From Sequoia sempervirens (Eukaryota; Streptophyta; Pinopsida; Cupressales; Cupressaceae): 64,000 nt of DNA. The stretch's first letter is position 1, and the number at the start of each line of letters is the position of its first letter. This document shows, in pieces, positions 9,826 to 22,016 of this stretch. The notes under the pieces were generated by a model. The model ran no database searches. It was not told the origin of the DNA and worked only from the letters and a program-made list of their open reading frames with translations. The stretch spans positions 699,480,217 through 699,544,216 of the forward strand of contig VDFB02270651.1 of NCBI GenBank assembly GCA_007258455.2, in the 5' to 3' direction. A program made the position numbers and the translations under genes.

Positions 9826-12322
9826 GATACAAAGCATGATCTTCTCTAAGATATCAGATGCAAGATTAAGTAGCTCACTATCCTCAATGTGAGATTTCAG
9901 TATCTCCTCCCTTGTCTTGGCCTGAGAAAATGATGCTACCTTTAGTTTCTAAATAGGAGATAGAGTGGCCAAGTTGATAGGACCTTCAACCAATTCAGGG
10001 TCAAAATCCTCTTGTTGTTCTTCTAAAAACTCCTTCACTACCTTTGCAGTGTCTCTTGCTTCCATAGGAATATCCTTTGCCTTAGCCTTCTTTTCTTCAA
10101 TCACAAATTCATACTTGGCTTCTAGGATCTCAATTTCATCAATTGACACATTTTTAGGAGCTTCAGTCTCCATAAGAATTTCAATATTTTGCATATCATG
10201 AGGATTCTGAGTATCCTCAATTGTGTCTTCTTTCACCTCTTCAATTTTTGGACTAGATGTAACATCTTCATCATGAACTTCTTCAGAAACAACATTGTAT
10301 ATGTTATTCAATAGAACTACCTTAAGAATTTTCTCAGAATCTTTTGCTACTTCCTCAGTCTATTTGATCATAAGCTTATTCACCCTTGTTTTTTTCTTAA
10401 AATTCTTTTTAGCATCAGTTAAGATCTTCTTCATTTCTTCTTTTTACATTACCAGACATAGATCAACAAGTATGAGTTCTCATATTTTTCTTTAGTTCTT
10501 ACATTAACCCTCCTCATTTCCAAGACTTCATATAGCCCTTTAGGTAAGTTTGACATTATTTCTATGAGTCATATTGAAAATATTCAAATATTTTATTGTA
10601 GCTTCTTCAAGAATTCTTTGACCGACACTATCAAAGGTTTCATACCATTCATAAAGTGGTCTAAGATTACCATCCTTAATCAAAGCTTTTTCCACTTCCT
10701 CTACATACAGACCTGATCTGTCAGTTTTGACCTTTTTGTTTTCTTTCTCTTCATCGAAGCGCTTGTCCTTAGAGACTTTTGATGCCTTCTTACCCTTATG
10801 CTTGATTTCTCTTATCTCTTCATCAAATTTAGTTTCTTCATCTTCCTCAACTACAACATAGACTCTTGTTCTTTTATCCTTCTTCCTCTTTCCTTCTCTA
10901 CCAAATGTCTTGACTTGATCTTTCACAGGGCTTGATTTCTTTGCAGGACTAGATGAGAGTGCAAAGCTCCTTGTAGATCTAGTTTTGGCAGATGATGTTG
11001 CTGAACTAGCAGACTCAGTTCTAGTAGACTCTCCTTCTTTAGCTTGTTCTCTTTTCCTCCTAGCTTCCCTCACTACTTCAACTGATATCCCCATGCTTTA
11101 TACAAAAGCTTCAACTTCCTTTCTCACCTTCAGGATTATCATAGGCTTCTTCAATTGTTCATGCACTTGCATATCCTTCTCTTCAAAGGTACCAAACCTT
11201 TCTTTTGTTGGATCCTGAGGTTTACTCAATAGGTGTTGGGCATACAACTCGAAAATTTGTTCTTCATCCTCATAACCCATAGGCATTATCCAAACTATTC
11301 TAGGTTTTGTTGCTTCCATCAAACATTGATCAGTGTCAACCATGAAGCAAATAGTGTCCTTGTATTTTACCACAATAGATGTAGGAATCCTTTCCCTAGA
11401 TTGCATTTCACTCTGATTTTTTTTTAAATAACCCTAGATAGCATTTTTCCTTACTTTGTTGTCACCAATTCTGTATAAGATGTCTATGATTTGAACAACA
11501 ACAGGTTTATCATTTTTCCATTGAACTTTACCAACTCCCAAAAATTTATTCACAAAGTAGAAGAAAAAACATAACAATAGATTACCATACTTGAAAGAGT
11601 TCTTCTTTTACTTCTTGATTTTTCCAATATTTTCAATTAGCTTGCCATGAAGTGACTCACATAGGTAATATTCTACATTTTCCTTGACTATTTGATAAGC
11701 TGCATAGATTATAGTACCAGATATAGAGTTATCCTGGTTGGAGTGATAGATTTTGTACCCAATAACAATAGAAGCAAATATAACATCCAACTCAATGATG
11801 TCATTAATTGTCATGGCTTTCTTGTCAAAAACTGAACTTGTTGCTTTAGTGACTATTTGGTTCTTCATAGCTTTTAATGTGGGCAACCCATTAGATGAAT
11901 TCAAACTAGTAACAATGCTTATAGCTTCCTTTGTGATATTGAGAGGCTGACTTAAACCACATGAACTTAGCATGGACTCAACTCAATATGTACCAAACCC
12001 ATTCACTTTCATTGAACACATGAAAATTCATAGTTTGAGTGAACTTCTTCTCCTCCAAAGTTTTGAATTCAGGTTTTACAAAGAGATCTTCTCCCATAAT
12101 GTGATTTGTATATAGATTTAACAACTAGGAGCTTCCTAATTCCTCAACATTTGGATGAATATATTCCCTAATATCTTCAATATGCAAAACACCATAAGAA
12201 ACAGAAGAAAATGCACCTTATGGTTCTGTTTTGATGGATTTGAATGGGTGCCATTTGGATTTTGGATGGGGTCTATCCTTAATATCAACAACCAACAGAG
12301 CAACCATTTTTAGAAATTTCAT
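9826..12322 (-). pseudogene. Unknown retroelement accessory ORF, copy F (longest, with N terminus)
   Basis: This is the best guide to the whole ORF. A minus-strand ATG at 12322 opens a reading frame of over 800 codons, broken by scattered stops (for example about 45 and 74 codons in) and small frame slips. Order: an N-terminal part with WHPFKS and HIEDIREYIHPN; a middle part (11973-11608) with TKATSSVFDKKAMTINDI; a Phe-rich hydrophobic run; a part (11406-11098) with KYKDTICFMVDTDQCL; then VVREARRKREQ, a Ser/Thr-rich linker, a Lys-rich run and an acidic EEDEE stretch (11094-10540); and a Glu/Lys-rich tail lost at about 9826. No catalytic motif of RT, RNase H, integrase or protease is visible. 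It lies downstream of the zinc-knuckle gag at 13985-12740 on the same strand. Role unknown; a structural or regulatory protein of a dependent retroelement is only a guess. Confidence 0.7.
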
Positions 12323-12739
12323 GTTCACAAGTTTGCAGATAAATACTTTTTGTTGGATTAGGGTTTGGTCATCGAATCGCCTTCAGACTTGAATCTCACC
12401 AAACTTCTTCTCAAAATGCAATGTGACAAATGAGGGATAGAAGTAACCTTTAATCATTCACACACCTAACCTTTTATTGCAATAAATGTTTTTTCCCTAG
12501 GTCTTCCAGATATTCTATTTTCATAGACTATGAAATAAAAAAAAATTGTGGACTTTCAACTTTGCATAAAATTTTTCCATAAGAGATCCCAAAACATATG
12601 TAGATCATCAATGCAACCATTGCAATCTGCCACATTCCAGTACCAACTACCAACAGGGGATACAAATATTTTTTTTGAGAGCTCCCCCTAGGCCAAAGGC
12701 CTTAAACTAATTACCAAAGGAATTTCCAGTGCCAGAATC

Positions 12740-13985
12740 TATTGTGGATTCATTTCATACATCAAAAACACTCTTCTTCTTCACCCATGTCTTCTTCATT
12801 TTATTATTGATCTCATTTGTAGTAACTTTTTCTTTTCCCTTATCATCCTGCTGCATATTTATCCCTTTGTTTACCGGACCCTTCCTATTTCTATAGAATC
12901 TTCCAATGTGACCATATTTGTTACAATTATAACACACAACATTTCTTTGTCTAGACTAGTCATTCCATTGATTTTCTCTTGATCTGCACTAGTTAGCAAT
13001 ATGGCCAAATCTATTGCAGGCATAACATCTAATATTTCTATTAAAAAAATTGTTCATCATATTTATGCATTCAATTGACTTATGACCACACTTATTGCAA
13101 ATGAAACACTGACCTAAGAATGATGGAATGCTTGAATTCATTATGCTTCTACATTGAGCAACCATATCACCAAATTTATTGCAAAAAAAATAGTATCCAT
13201 TGAAATTTTGAGCATTATGTTGTCTTACCAGATACCTTCTAGATTTTTTCATCTAATTTTCTTGCCTGAATCTTCTTTGACCAAATCTGGAGCTTTCTCC
13301 TTTCTCATATCCATGACCTCACTTATCACTTCCAGTCATCTAACATTGAATTAGTTCATCAAGTTTAGTTGAGCTAATCTTGAACTTTTCCTTGTATTCA
13401 TTTCAAGTAGCAAGTTCATCCCTGAGAATAACAATATGCTTTTCAAGCTTTTCTTCATTGTTTCTAGATTGTTCCAATTCAAGTTCTAGTTGATTGAATC
13501 CATCATTAATTCTACTGCATTCTTTAGATTTTTCTTTCAAGGACTAAGCAAGATTCTCTTCATTCTTCTTTTTGTCTTTAGTCTCCTTGGTCATCCTCAT
13601 CACAATAGATTCCATCTCATTCTTTAGGAATGAATCATCTCTAGTTGATCACAATAAGGTTTGACTCAGTTGTTCATTTTCCATGCTTTTACTTTCTTTC
13701 TGCTTGGGCTGATCATAGAGTTCCTTTCTTTTTTCCCTTCACTTATTGATTTTATCTTCCAATGATTGAATGAATTTTCCAGCATTCATGAGGCTTGCTT
13801 GCAATTCCTAGACTTCATATTTGGATTGATCAAGATCATCTAGTTCCACTAAAAGTTGTTGTTGAAGACTGTTGGAATCCATCGAGTTACGTTCTCGAAT
13901 TTTCCCCAAGCTATTAAACTTCTTCTGAGGAACACCATTCTCTTTGTCCAATCTTAGTGTTTTGGTATGATTTGTATTTTGAACA
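12740..13985 (-). pseudogene. Copia-like gag with four zinc-knuckle sites (broken)
   Basis: Minus-strand translation shows a Glu/Lys-rich, coiled-coil-like region (13900-13380, with several stops), then a zinc-knuckle array. Site 1 near 13195 reads FFCNKFGDMVAQC, with its first Cys and its His changed. Site 2 near 13105 is complete: CFICNKCGHKSIEC. Site 3 near 13020 is CYACNRFGHIAN, then a stop before the last Cys. Site 4 near 12925 is CYNCNKYGHIGRFY, its last Cys changed to Tyr. CCHC knuckles of gag bind the element RNA during packaging. The N-terminal part of gag is cut off at about 13985. About 420 bases further on, the unknown ORF (copy F) starts on the same strand, with no protease or pol between. 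Confidence 0.8.
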
Positions 13986-13989
13986 AAGT

Positions 13990-14294
13990 ATAAGCATAGG
14001 ATGCTTAGTGCATTGAAGGAAGCAAGAAGGTCAATTCATATATTTTCTTTACAAAATTAAAATTTTGAAGCATGAAAAGGACAAAATTGTTGAAAGGGCA
14101 TGTGACTTGAGAGGACTAATTGGTCCTAAGATGGAGATAGTGCTTAGTGTCTCTATTAATCTTGAGTCAATAGAGATGCAATCCTACTTGTTCTTTGGTC
14201 ACATGACTATTTTGGAGAATCTGAAGAAGGGTTGGGACACTAGTTTAAGCTTGTTGAAGAACAATTTTGCAGACATATTCAAGTTTATGTAAGT
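13990..14294 (+). pseudogene. Unknown retroelement accessory ORF, copy G (C-terminal end)
   Basis: This carries the last part of the ORF. After a slipped start (GCTTAGTGCATTGAAGGAAG near 14000), an open frame from 14065 gives KHEKDKIVERACDLRGLIG, then GWDTSLSLLKNNFADIFKFM and a TAA, the same C terminus as copy E. It is followed by the same 3' UTR, tract and type II LTR. The left edge abuts the minus-strand gag. Confidence 0.72.
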
Positions 14295-14523
14295 TAGTGA
14301 AGCATGTTTGTACATATACAGTTTGTTCATAGAAATTTTGTATGATTTTTGGTATGTGGATTCCCTTATTTGTCATTGATGTCAAAGGGGGGGTGTGGGA
14401 TAGTGAAAAATTCCTTATTCATCTTAGGGGGAGTTTTGTTTTGAAGTTTTGAATATGGCAGTGTATTCATGTTGGTACTGATCTGACACTTAGTCATTTT
14501 TCACTAAGTGTTGCCATCAATGC
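14295..14523 (+). other. 3' UTR of type II element, with duplicate polypurine tract
   Basis: CAAAGGGGGG near 14382 lies 141 bases upstream of the tract word at 14523. The sequence matches 6620-6851 closely. Confidence 0.68.
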
Positions 14524-14524
14524 C

Positions 14525-14536
14525 AAAGTGGGAGAT
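14525..14536 (+). other. Polypurine tract, type II element (one transversion)
   Basis: AAAGTGGGAGAT lies directly before TGTTGG at 14537; a T interrupts the G run found in sister tracts. Confidence 0.82.
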
Positions 14537-15647
14537 TGTTGGAAACAGACACTACAAAAGTCATCTACTATTATCATTGATGGAAACCATAGTTAGTGAT
14601 CCTATCCGCACATCAGAATTTTCTTGTACCCAAAGTCAAATTGAAGATTAGTGATTAACGACTAAAGCTAGAACAAAGCATCTGACAGAATTTTGTTCAT
14701 TGATTCATATGTAATTTTTTTTATCATTTTGTATTATGGATCTTAGGGAAGGTTTTTAGATGTATGATCTATGTTATATTTGAATCATAGAGCCTCATAT
14801 CAATTGGTGTGTAAGTTAGTAGATATGGTTTGATGATTTTCTGTCAAACAGTGGGAAAAGGTTGACTTAATGAATGTAGTGTGTTGTGGATGTTCGAGGA
14901 AAAATTGTTTAAGGTGTTTTCGTGTTTGAGGATGTTGTTTTGGGTCCTCACTATGTTGTGACTAACATTGGTTGGTGCACATTGAAAATTATTTATTGAT
15001 TGGGCCAACAGTTTGTATATGCTTTATATTTTGTAAAAGCTAACATGTAATTGATGAAATTCTTGATTGCAGATATATATAATAAATTTCTCATATCATT
15101 TTGGTGTGTGTTACAATGAGAGACAAAAGTTAGAAGGGTTATTGATTGATTGTGAATAGTTTCATCTGAGCAAAAAGAGGATTTGTGATCTGAATTAAAG
15201 TAGATAGAGTTTCAAGAGTAGTATCAGACAAAGTGTGAAGAATGTTGTAAATGTGCTTAATCAAAACTATATTTAGGAATTAGCGGATGCTATTTTCTCA
15301 ATTCAAATCTTCTGGATGTAATCCAATTTTTTTGTAAGATAGTGAGTCTTCCTTTTTGTATTTGCGTAGTGAGCTCTAGGCAGTGCGCCTGAATGCAATT
15401 ACATTCCCCATTTGTAAACACTTATTTTGAGTATACTCATATTGTGTATTGACCTTGACCGTGGTTTTTCCCCTAACAGGTTTCCACGTAAAAAATCCTT
15501 GTGCTATGGTGTTGTGGTTGATTTCCTTATGTTCTTTCATCCTTATTTATGTTCAATGCTATAAGTGGTTTAAAGATTAGGTTAATATAGCTAAATTTTG
15601 TAGAACACTAATTCACCCACCCCTCTTAGTGTTCCTTGATTCCAACA
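14537..15647 (+). mobile_element. Ty1/copia-type 3' LTR, type II, full length (1111 bp)
   Basis: It runs from TGTTGGAAACAGACACTAC to GATTCCAACA and aligns with 6864-7949. The U5 motif GGTTTTTCCCCTAACAGG lies near 15463. The next bases, AAACT, are the candidate right target-site copy; its left partner cannot be found because the element's 5' end is missing. Confidence 0.85.
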
Positions 15648-17725
15648 AAACTAACATCGCAATGTTAGCTCCAAACCATACTATGAAAACACATAACTTT
15701 GACATGATGATATGTTCTTGATTTTATATTGTAGACACTTGATAAATCTTCTCTTCAATGGTATTGACAATAATATTTTCTCTTGTGAAAGTTTCCTCAA
15801 TGCTAGATTGTTTTGAATTGATAAAATTACTATGTATTTCTAGGTGTTTTTCTAATTTCTTAAAAAATAGACTCCATAACTTGACATTTGAAACTTGAAT
15901 TTGAATCATTAAAATACCACCAAAAACATATTAAAAATTTGGTCTTGGTACTTTAGGAGGACCCATTCACCCTTGGGTGAATGGGTCTTGTGACCTAAAT
16001 CTAGGACACACAATTTCCAAGGTGTTTAAAATAATGTTAGAATTTGTTTAATGTCAGTCTCCCTTTTGGAAAAAAATGAATTATAAGGCTTAGGAATGAA
16101 TAATTTTATCAATTAGAAGCTTAAAATTCCAATTAATTAAGGGGATGGAAAAATCATGTGAAAATGTAAAGGAGTACATTTTTTGATACTACATTTATCC
16201 CCCACTTTAATGAGAGTATGAGTCCTACTCTCAAAATCACACTAAAGAAGATAGATAAGTCAAGAGTGGTCTAATTGTACAATTGTTAGAAATATGTGAT
16301 AACTAGGATCAAGGAGGATGATCAAGTCCCCAGGATCAAAGATCCCATGGAAAAATAACCAAGTCACAAAGAGACATACAAATGCAACAACACAATATAC
16401 AACATCATACAATATCAAAATTTATACAAGAAGAGATGAACTTGCAAGTTGCATTATGCCAAGTCCACCAAACATGCTCACATGGCACCATACGAAATAA
16501 ATTTGTGTTATGCAAGGTGGCCATCAAAATGCACTCACAAGTGTAGTCCAATATACACTCAATGAGCCCAAACAAGTGAGAAAAACACAAGGTCTAGTGT
16601 AGTCCAATATACACTAGGTGTGTACCCACAAAACAAGTGGCAATGAGAAATTTATGTCAGGTCTACAAGATCCCATACATCAACCATACCAAAAGTTATA
16701 ATCCTTGATAACTTTGATAAGGTGCCACATATGACAATCATATGGATAGCGAGTTGTGTTATGCTAGACACTCATGAAAGAATGGCACCACCAAGTAAGT
16801 TGTGTTATGTTTAAGATTCATGAAAGGTCTCAACTTAGGGAACATCACACTCAATGTCACCAAGAGAGGACTAGTCAAGAGATAAAAGATTCACACCTTA
16901 GGGAATTCAAGCCATATAATTACCACTAAGACGAATATCATATGCCATGAAAAGTCATGCTCTTGAAGTAAATAAATCCTAATGTAACCACCAAGAGGAC
17001 ACATCACATGAAATAAGAAGACCACACTTTGAACAAGAGGTCATGCCATCAAGCAAGCAACATGTGGGAGGCATAATGCCCCCCACTTTAAAGAAATTGG
17101 TAAACACCATGATGTGAGAAATTACTTTAAAGTATAATATGATAAATCCAATAGATGAAAGAGACATGAGAGATTGTTTGGAAAGCCCTATGCCAAACAT
17201 ATTGTAACATGCCCAACTAGTTTTTCCTCAATAAATTCAGAATTGATATTATGAATATAAAATTTATGACATAAATCTGGTAGCTATTTCCATTGAGCAA
17301 TTTCATGTCCATAAATAAATAAAATAAATATGAATATATATTCATTTCCAAATTTCAATAGTCAATTTGCAAGTTTTACTTGGCACTCAAACACTTCAAA
17401 TTCAATACATCAATTACATCAATGCTACAAATACATAAATAGAATTCCAATAATATTCCTTTTTGACAACTCACCTTCATTGGTAGATGAGAACATGGTT
17501 GAGGTGATTTTCCACCCAACCACGAAGCAATGCTTCCCTGAATTTCTTCAATCAGTCAAAGAATACTTGACCTTGCATGAAACACTTAGCAAGAGATACA
17601 GTTTGCAAGGTGGAATCTATGTGTTCCTAACTACATGCATTTCTATCTATTGTTAGGATATGCAAGTTCCATGTTCGGTAAAAAAAAAGAAAAAAAAGAG
17701 AGCATAAATATTAATAGTTTGTTCT
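15648..17725. other. About 2 kb without a recognised gene
   Basis: No coding similarity was recognised. Contents include a perfect hairpin at 15960-15987, a minus-strand purine tract near 16196-16212 (CCCCCACTTTAATGAG on the plus strand) resembling the gypsy-like tract at 18984, and a repeated word TGTAGTCCAATATACACT at about 16541 and 16597. TGTAACATGCCCAACTAG near 17202 could be an LTR start. Old LTR-element remnants are likely but unproven. Confidence 0.5.
15960..15987. repeat. Perfect short hairpin
   Basis: The 13-base arms GACCCATTCACCC and GGGTGAATGGGTC are separated by TT. There is no T-run beside it and no gene near, so a terminator role is not supported. Confidence 0.85.
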
Positions 17726-18975
17726 TGTAAGAGAGGGGAATTGGCCACATTCAAGGCCCTAGGTCATAGAGGGACAAGAAGAAAAGGCTACCCTAACTTA
17801 CCTTAGCTTGACACGAGGTTGGGTAATATAGGATGAGAATGATGAGGACTATAAAATCCTTCAGTCACCCTATAGACTTGAAATGCAAGATGGGGCTAGG
17901 CAATCTAGTTTTTGGGTTCAATGTTATTCCTCATGAAGCTCTTTGTTTGAGGATGAAAGCATGGTCCTAGGATGATAGCATGGCACACTAGTGTCTCTCA
18001 AGTGCACTAGCATCCGTAAGGCCATAAAACTATGGAGACAAGGTCAAACCTAACAAAAAAATATAATGGCCCAACTAACTACTATTAAAGGGCCAAAATA
18101 ACATGACTAAGTAAACAAAATACTCTTTAATGTGATCAAGTAAAACTACGAGAGTTAAGGCAGAAAGAAGGATCCCACAAAGAAACTTGTTCGCTAGCTA
18201 GCTCCTCAAAAGCACATTCACCTACACACAAAGAGGAGGAAAATGTTGGGTGGATGTATAGGGGTCTACCTCAGTCAGACCCCTGTTTAGGTGTTTCCAC
18301 CTCCACAAACAACCAAGGAAGTGAGATAAAGAAAATATTGTAATGAAGAACACTAAAGCACTACAAAACAATGAATGTGCTTACTCTACCAAGTAATAGA
18401 GGAGAGGAATGGGAAGCTTACCACCTCCACCAAAAGCACTCAAGCCTGATGTGGCAGAGATTGAGAGTATTCAAAAATCTTGCTGCAATTGTGTGGTCCC
18501 AAACTTGCTCTACTTAAGTGGTGGAGTGAAGTCGTTGTTGTAATGAGGTGCAAGAGTGCTTCTAGAATGCTTGAAGTGAATGAAAGAGTGTGAAGAAACT
18601 GGTTTGAATGCTTGGAAGAAGTTCAACTGAATGCTTAGAGGATGAAATGTTTGTTGAAGGAGTGAATTTGGAGGAGAGAGTGAAGGAAATTTCCATATTC
18701 GGGTCGTTCGGCCGAAGAGGGCGTTACAACTTGACAACTAATGAGAAGTGTAACGCCTCTACAGGTTCACCTTAGGAATTTTCTAGGGACGTAAGTGCAT
18801 CGTGTGAACATCTACACACTAGAGGGGCATCCCCAAAAAAAATTCCCCCACTGACTCTCAAAACAGGTTCCAAGTGGAATGAAAGCAGTGGGCTTAGGTG
18901 TAATTAAGACTCCAAACTTTTTTTTCTAAGGTGGAAAAAGGAAAAAGGGAATTTTGTATAAGGGGTGCAAATTCA
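17726..18975 (-). repeat. 3' LTR of the minus-strand gypsy-like element
   Basis: It pairs with 24570-25791. On the minus strand it starts TGAATTTGCACCCC after a purine tract and ends CCCCTCTCTTACA, giving TG...CA ends. Shared blocks include TCAGTCAGACCC near 18272 (25113 in the partner) and TTTAGGTGTTTCCACCTCCA near 18287. Confidence 0.85.
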
Positions 18976-18999
18976 CTCTTTTTCCCCCACTTTATTGAG
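18976..18999 (-). other. Polypurine tract of gypsy-like element
   Basis: The minus strand reads AAAGTGGGGGAAAAAGAG directly before the LTR start TGAATTTGC. Confidence 0.8.
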
Positions 19000-19189
19000 C
19001 ATGAGTATTGATGAGTGCTTTAGTAAAGTAGATTAAGGAAGGAGTAAGGTTAGGAAGGTATACCTAAACCGTTGAAGAAGTAGACCATAATCTGATGAAC
19101 CTGAAGGTACAAGACAAGCAAAGGACTTCATAGCTTCTTAGAACTATGAAGTTGAAGAAAGAAAGTGTCTTGTAGACCTACAGACCTAC

Positions 19190-19641
19190 AAGGAGGCAAC
19201 CCCCAAGATCTCTCACATGAAGGAAGCCCCATTAAGTAAGTGCTTTATAGGACCGTAAACCTGCAAGGAAGGTGTCCCCCAAGAACTCTCACATGGAGGA
19301 TACCTGGGAAGTGTCCCCCACGATCTCTAACATGGAGGAAGTGAGGAAAGCTCCCTACAAACCTACAGACCTATAGGGAAGGTATTCTCCAAGATCTCTC
19401 ACATGAAGAATACCTGAGGAAGTGCCCTACAAACCCACAAACCTATAGGGAAGGTAACCCCCAAGATCTCTCACATTGAAGAAACCCAATAAAGTGCCCC
19501 ACGGGCCTACAAATCTACAAGGGAGCCACCCCCAAGATCTCTCACATCTAGGAATCTCAAAGGAAGCTCTGTACAGGCTCTCAGTCCTACAGGGAGGTAT
19601 CCCCCAAGATCTCTTGCATGTGGGAAACCTAGGAAAGTGGA
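19190..19641. repeat. Degenerate minisatellite, ~72-bp period, seven units
   Basis: The core CCCCCAAGATCTCTCACATG or a close variant occurs at about 19200, 19276, 19315, 19386, 19458, 19529 and 19601. Most spacings are 71-76 bases, with one short unit of 39. Between cores, ACAGACCTACAAGG-like words recur. It lies just inside the 3' LTR of the gypsy-like element, where no coding frame is seen. Confidence 0.85.
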
Positions 19642-22016
19642 CTATAGAGAGTTAGGATGCGGGCATGTAGGCAAGTAAGTGGACAGTCACACAAACCATC
19701 AATCAAGTCAGAGGAATTTCATAGGGGTCCACTCAAGGGACACATAGTTCAAAAGCAATCTTTTTCTTTCACAAAGTGATCCATCATCAAGGGATCCTTT
19801 TTCAAGATGTTCACTTCATCAAGGAATTTGAAAGGAAGAATATGCCCCCACGCAAGGGGAAGATCAAAGTTGTTCTTACTTCATAGGAGGGTTTCCAAGT
19901 CCTTTATTTATGAACCCATGATGAGGGAAACATGTTCTGTTAGGGTTCCAAGTTGAGAATGTGATTCTAAAGAAAGGTTTGCAAAGATTTGCAAGAAAAT
20001 ATTCGTCAACAATGAAAGCATCTTCTAAAAATTAGAATGTTGAAGAAAGGCATTGTTATACATGAGAGGGACAACTCAAGAAAAGGAGAGAGAAAGATAA
20101 AAACACAAACAAAGGGCATAAGGGTAGCCTGATATTTCTAGGTCACAACTACTCATAAATATGTATGCATGTAATAATAATACTATATAAATGAACTGCC
20201 ATCAACCCCCTACTATATTAGACCATGTGAGGAATGCATGAGAAGAAAAAGTAAAAATAAAAAATTGGGTCAACATGGAAGGGAAGGCTAAATGCCCCCA
20301 ATGCTTTGCATTGTCCCCAATTTACCAAAAATCAAGCACAAACATGGAAGAATGATGATACAAATAGAGGAAAAAAATTCCTATATCCAAGTGTCAATAG
20401 GGGTGGCGAGGGTCATTCAAGAACATGTAGCATGATCATGGGGGAACGCATCACAAAACAAACACACATGCACATGAGATCAAGAAGAGGCCTCCTGCTA
20501 ACACTAATCAACCAAGAGGTTGTCCACTTCCCACTCTAGGTCATCATAGGGGGAAGGAGGATGAGTCTACAATGGTGGGATGTTAAGAGGAGGAACATTC
20601 AACCCTCCCACAATAAGGGCTAAGCAAGAAGGCCCCGCAAGGTCTTCTTTGTTGAGCTCTTGTGGATCTATGTCAGTGATTTCACAAAGATCACTGACAA
20701 GGTCGAAACTTCATCCACGAAGTTTTACATGCACCCTACAAGAGTACCATGTTTAACTTTAGTAGATAGGATAGGCTGTGCCTAGGATTCACCACTAGGC
20801 TCACCAAATGACTCGAGAGTGGTGATGAACTCATGGGAAGCTGGGACTAGTTGCATCACTAGGATAGAACAAGTTAGCATAGAACCACCTTGTGAAGAAG
20901 GTGGGATCCTCTTATGCCCTTCACTACTAGAAGGACCACACTCCACCTTTTTCTTCGATGGAGGAGATGAACTCCCCACAAATGACCCAAGAGGTGTAGA
21001 GGAAGAGGAGGAAATAACTACAATGGATATAACCAAAGTATTAACCATATCCATGGGCTTTGCAAAAGGCTGTATATCTAGAACAGACATCAACAAAGGT
21101 GGCTCCACCGAAGGAGTGATGAACACCTATACCTCATTGGGGTTAAGCACATTCATACTTGAAGCAGAAGTTGGAAGCAATGTGGAACTAGACTAAAGTG
21201 AGGTAGAAGGGAGGGAAGAGGATGAAACTACAGGAGGCCCTGAAGCAAGGGTGATCATCTCTTCCTCCTTCCTTTGCAAGGTGGCCTACTCAGCCAAGTG
21301 ATCCTTTCACTGGCACTAGCGCTCATGCACAAGGCAATTTGTATGAATCTTTCAGTTGGAGGTTGGAGGCTACGAAGGAGCAGAAGGCTCTTTCTCAACC
21401 ATGGGAATTTCCACTATGGCCGTCTTTGGTAGAGGAATGGATTTTTGAATGGGATTAGGAGGAACATGGGAGTCAATTCAACATCCTCAATAGCAGGCCT
21501 CTTCCCATTCACTGCTTTAGGAGTAGGAGAAGTAGGATGTTACAGATCGAATTCCCTTTAGGAACCCTTCTTTCTTCCATATAAGTAATACCATAGTCTA
21601 GGGTATTCATTAGGGAGGTTCGAGATCCTGAGCTTGGGCCTACGCCAAGGAGGTATCATCGGACTTAGTAGATAGCCTCTAGGATGATTCATCCTATACT
21701 CTTTCCATGAAAGGAGAGAGGATGAGGTAGTCCTCGGAAAGGAAACCTTCTCTTTTCCTTTATGGGAAGGAGAGGGAGGTGGAGTGGACTTCTCCTCTCT
21801 CTTTTGAGGAGTAGTCAGTACAACCTTCCCCTTCTCTTGGGAGGAGGAGGTGACTGACTATTATATCACAGGAAGGGTTAGTTTTAGTTGTCCTTTGCCC
21901 CCAGTCTTATACTTTACATATTTCTTGTAAAGTAGATCTGTTCTTAGAGGAAGTAGAAATACTAGGGTGGGCCAAAAGTGATCTAATGGATATCCACCAT
22001 GGGACACCAAGGGCTA
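19642..22016 (-). other. Internal region of gypsy-like element with no recognised domain
   Basis: Open frames here are short and of skewed composition, for example a Ser/Pro-rich minus-strand frame at 21126-20782. The expected pol region is missing: no FxDD catalytic motif of RT, no RNase H motif and no HHCC or DDE of integrase could be found on either strand. Confidence 0.55.

Noticed and set aside
17202..17725. Solo or truncated gypsy LTR starting TGTAACATGCCC
   Set aside because: Only the first bases look like an LTR start; no matching partner, end or target duplication was found.
19190..19641. CRISPR-like array
   Set aside because: Repeats are degenerate, spacing includes a 39-base unit, and the intervening sequence is itself repeated; this is a minisatellite in a plant retroelement.
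20782..21126. Ser/Pro-rich minus-strand frame as a separate gene
   Set aside because: Low-complexity, no recognised domain, inside a retroelement and with an equally long plus-strand frame; coding status is not supported.
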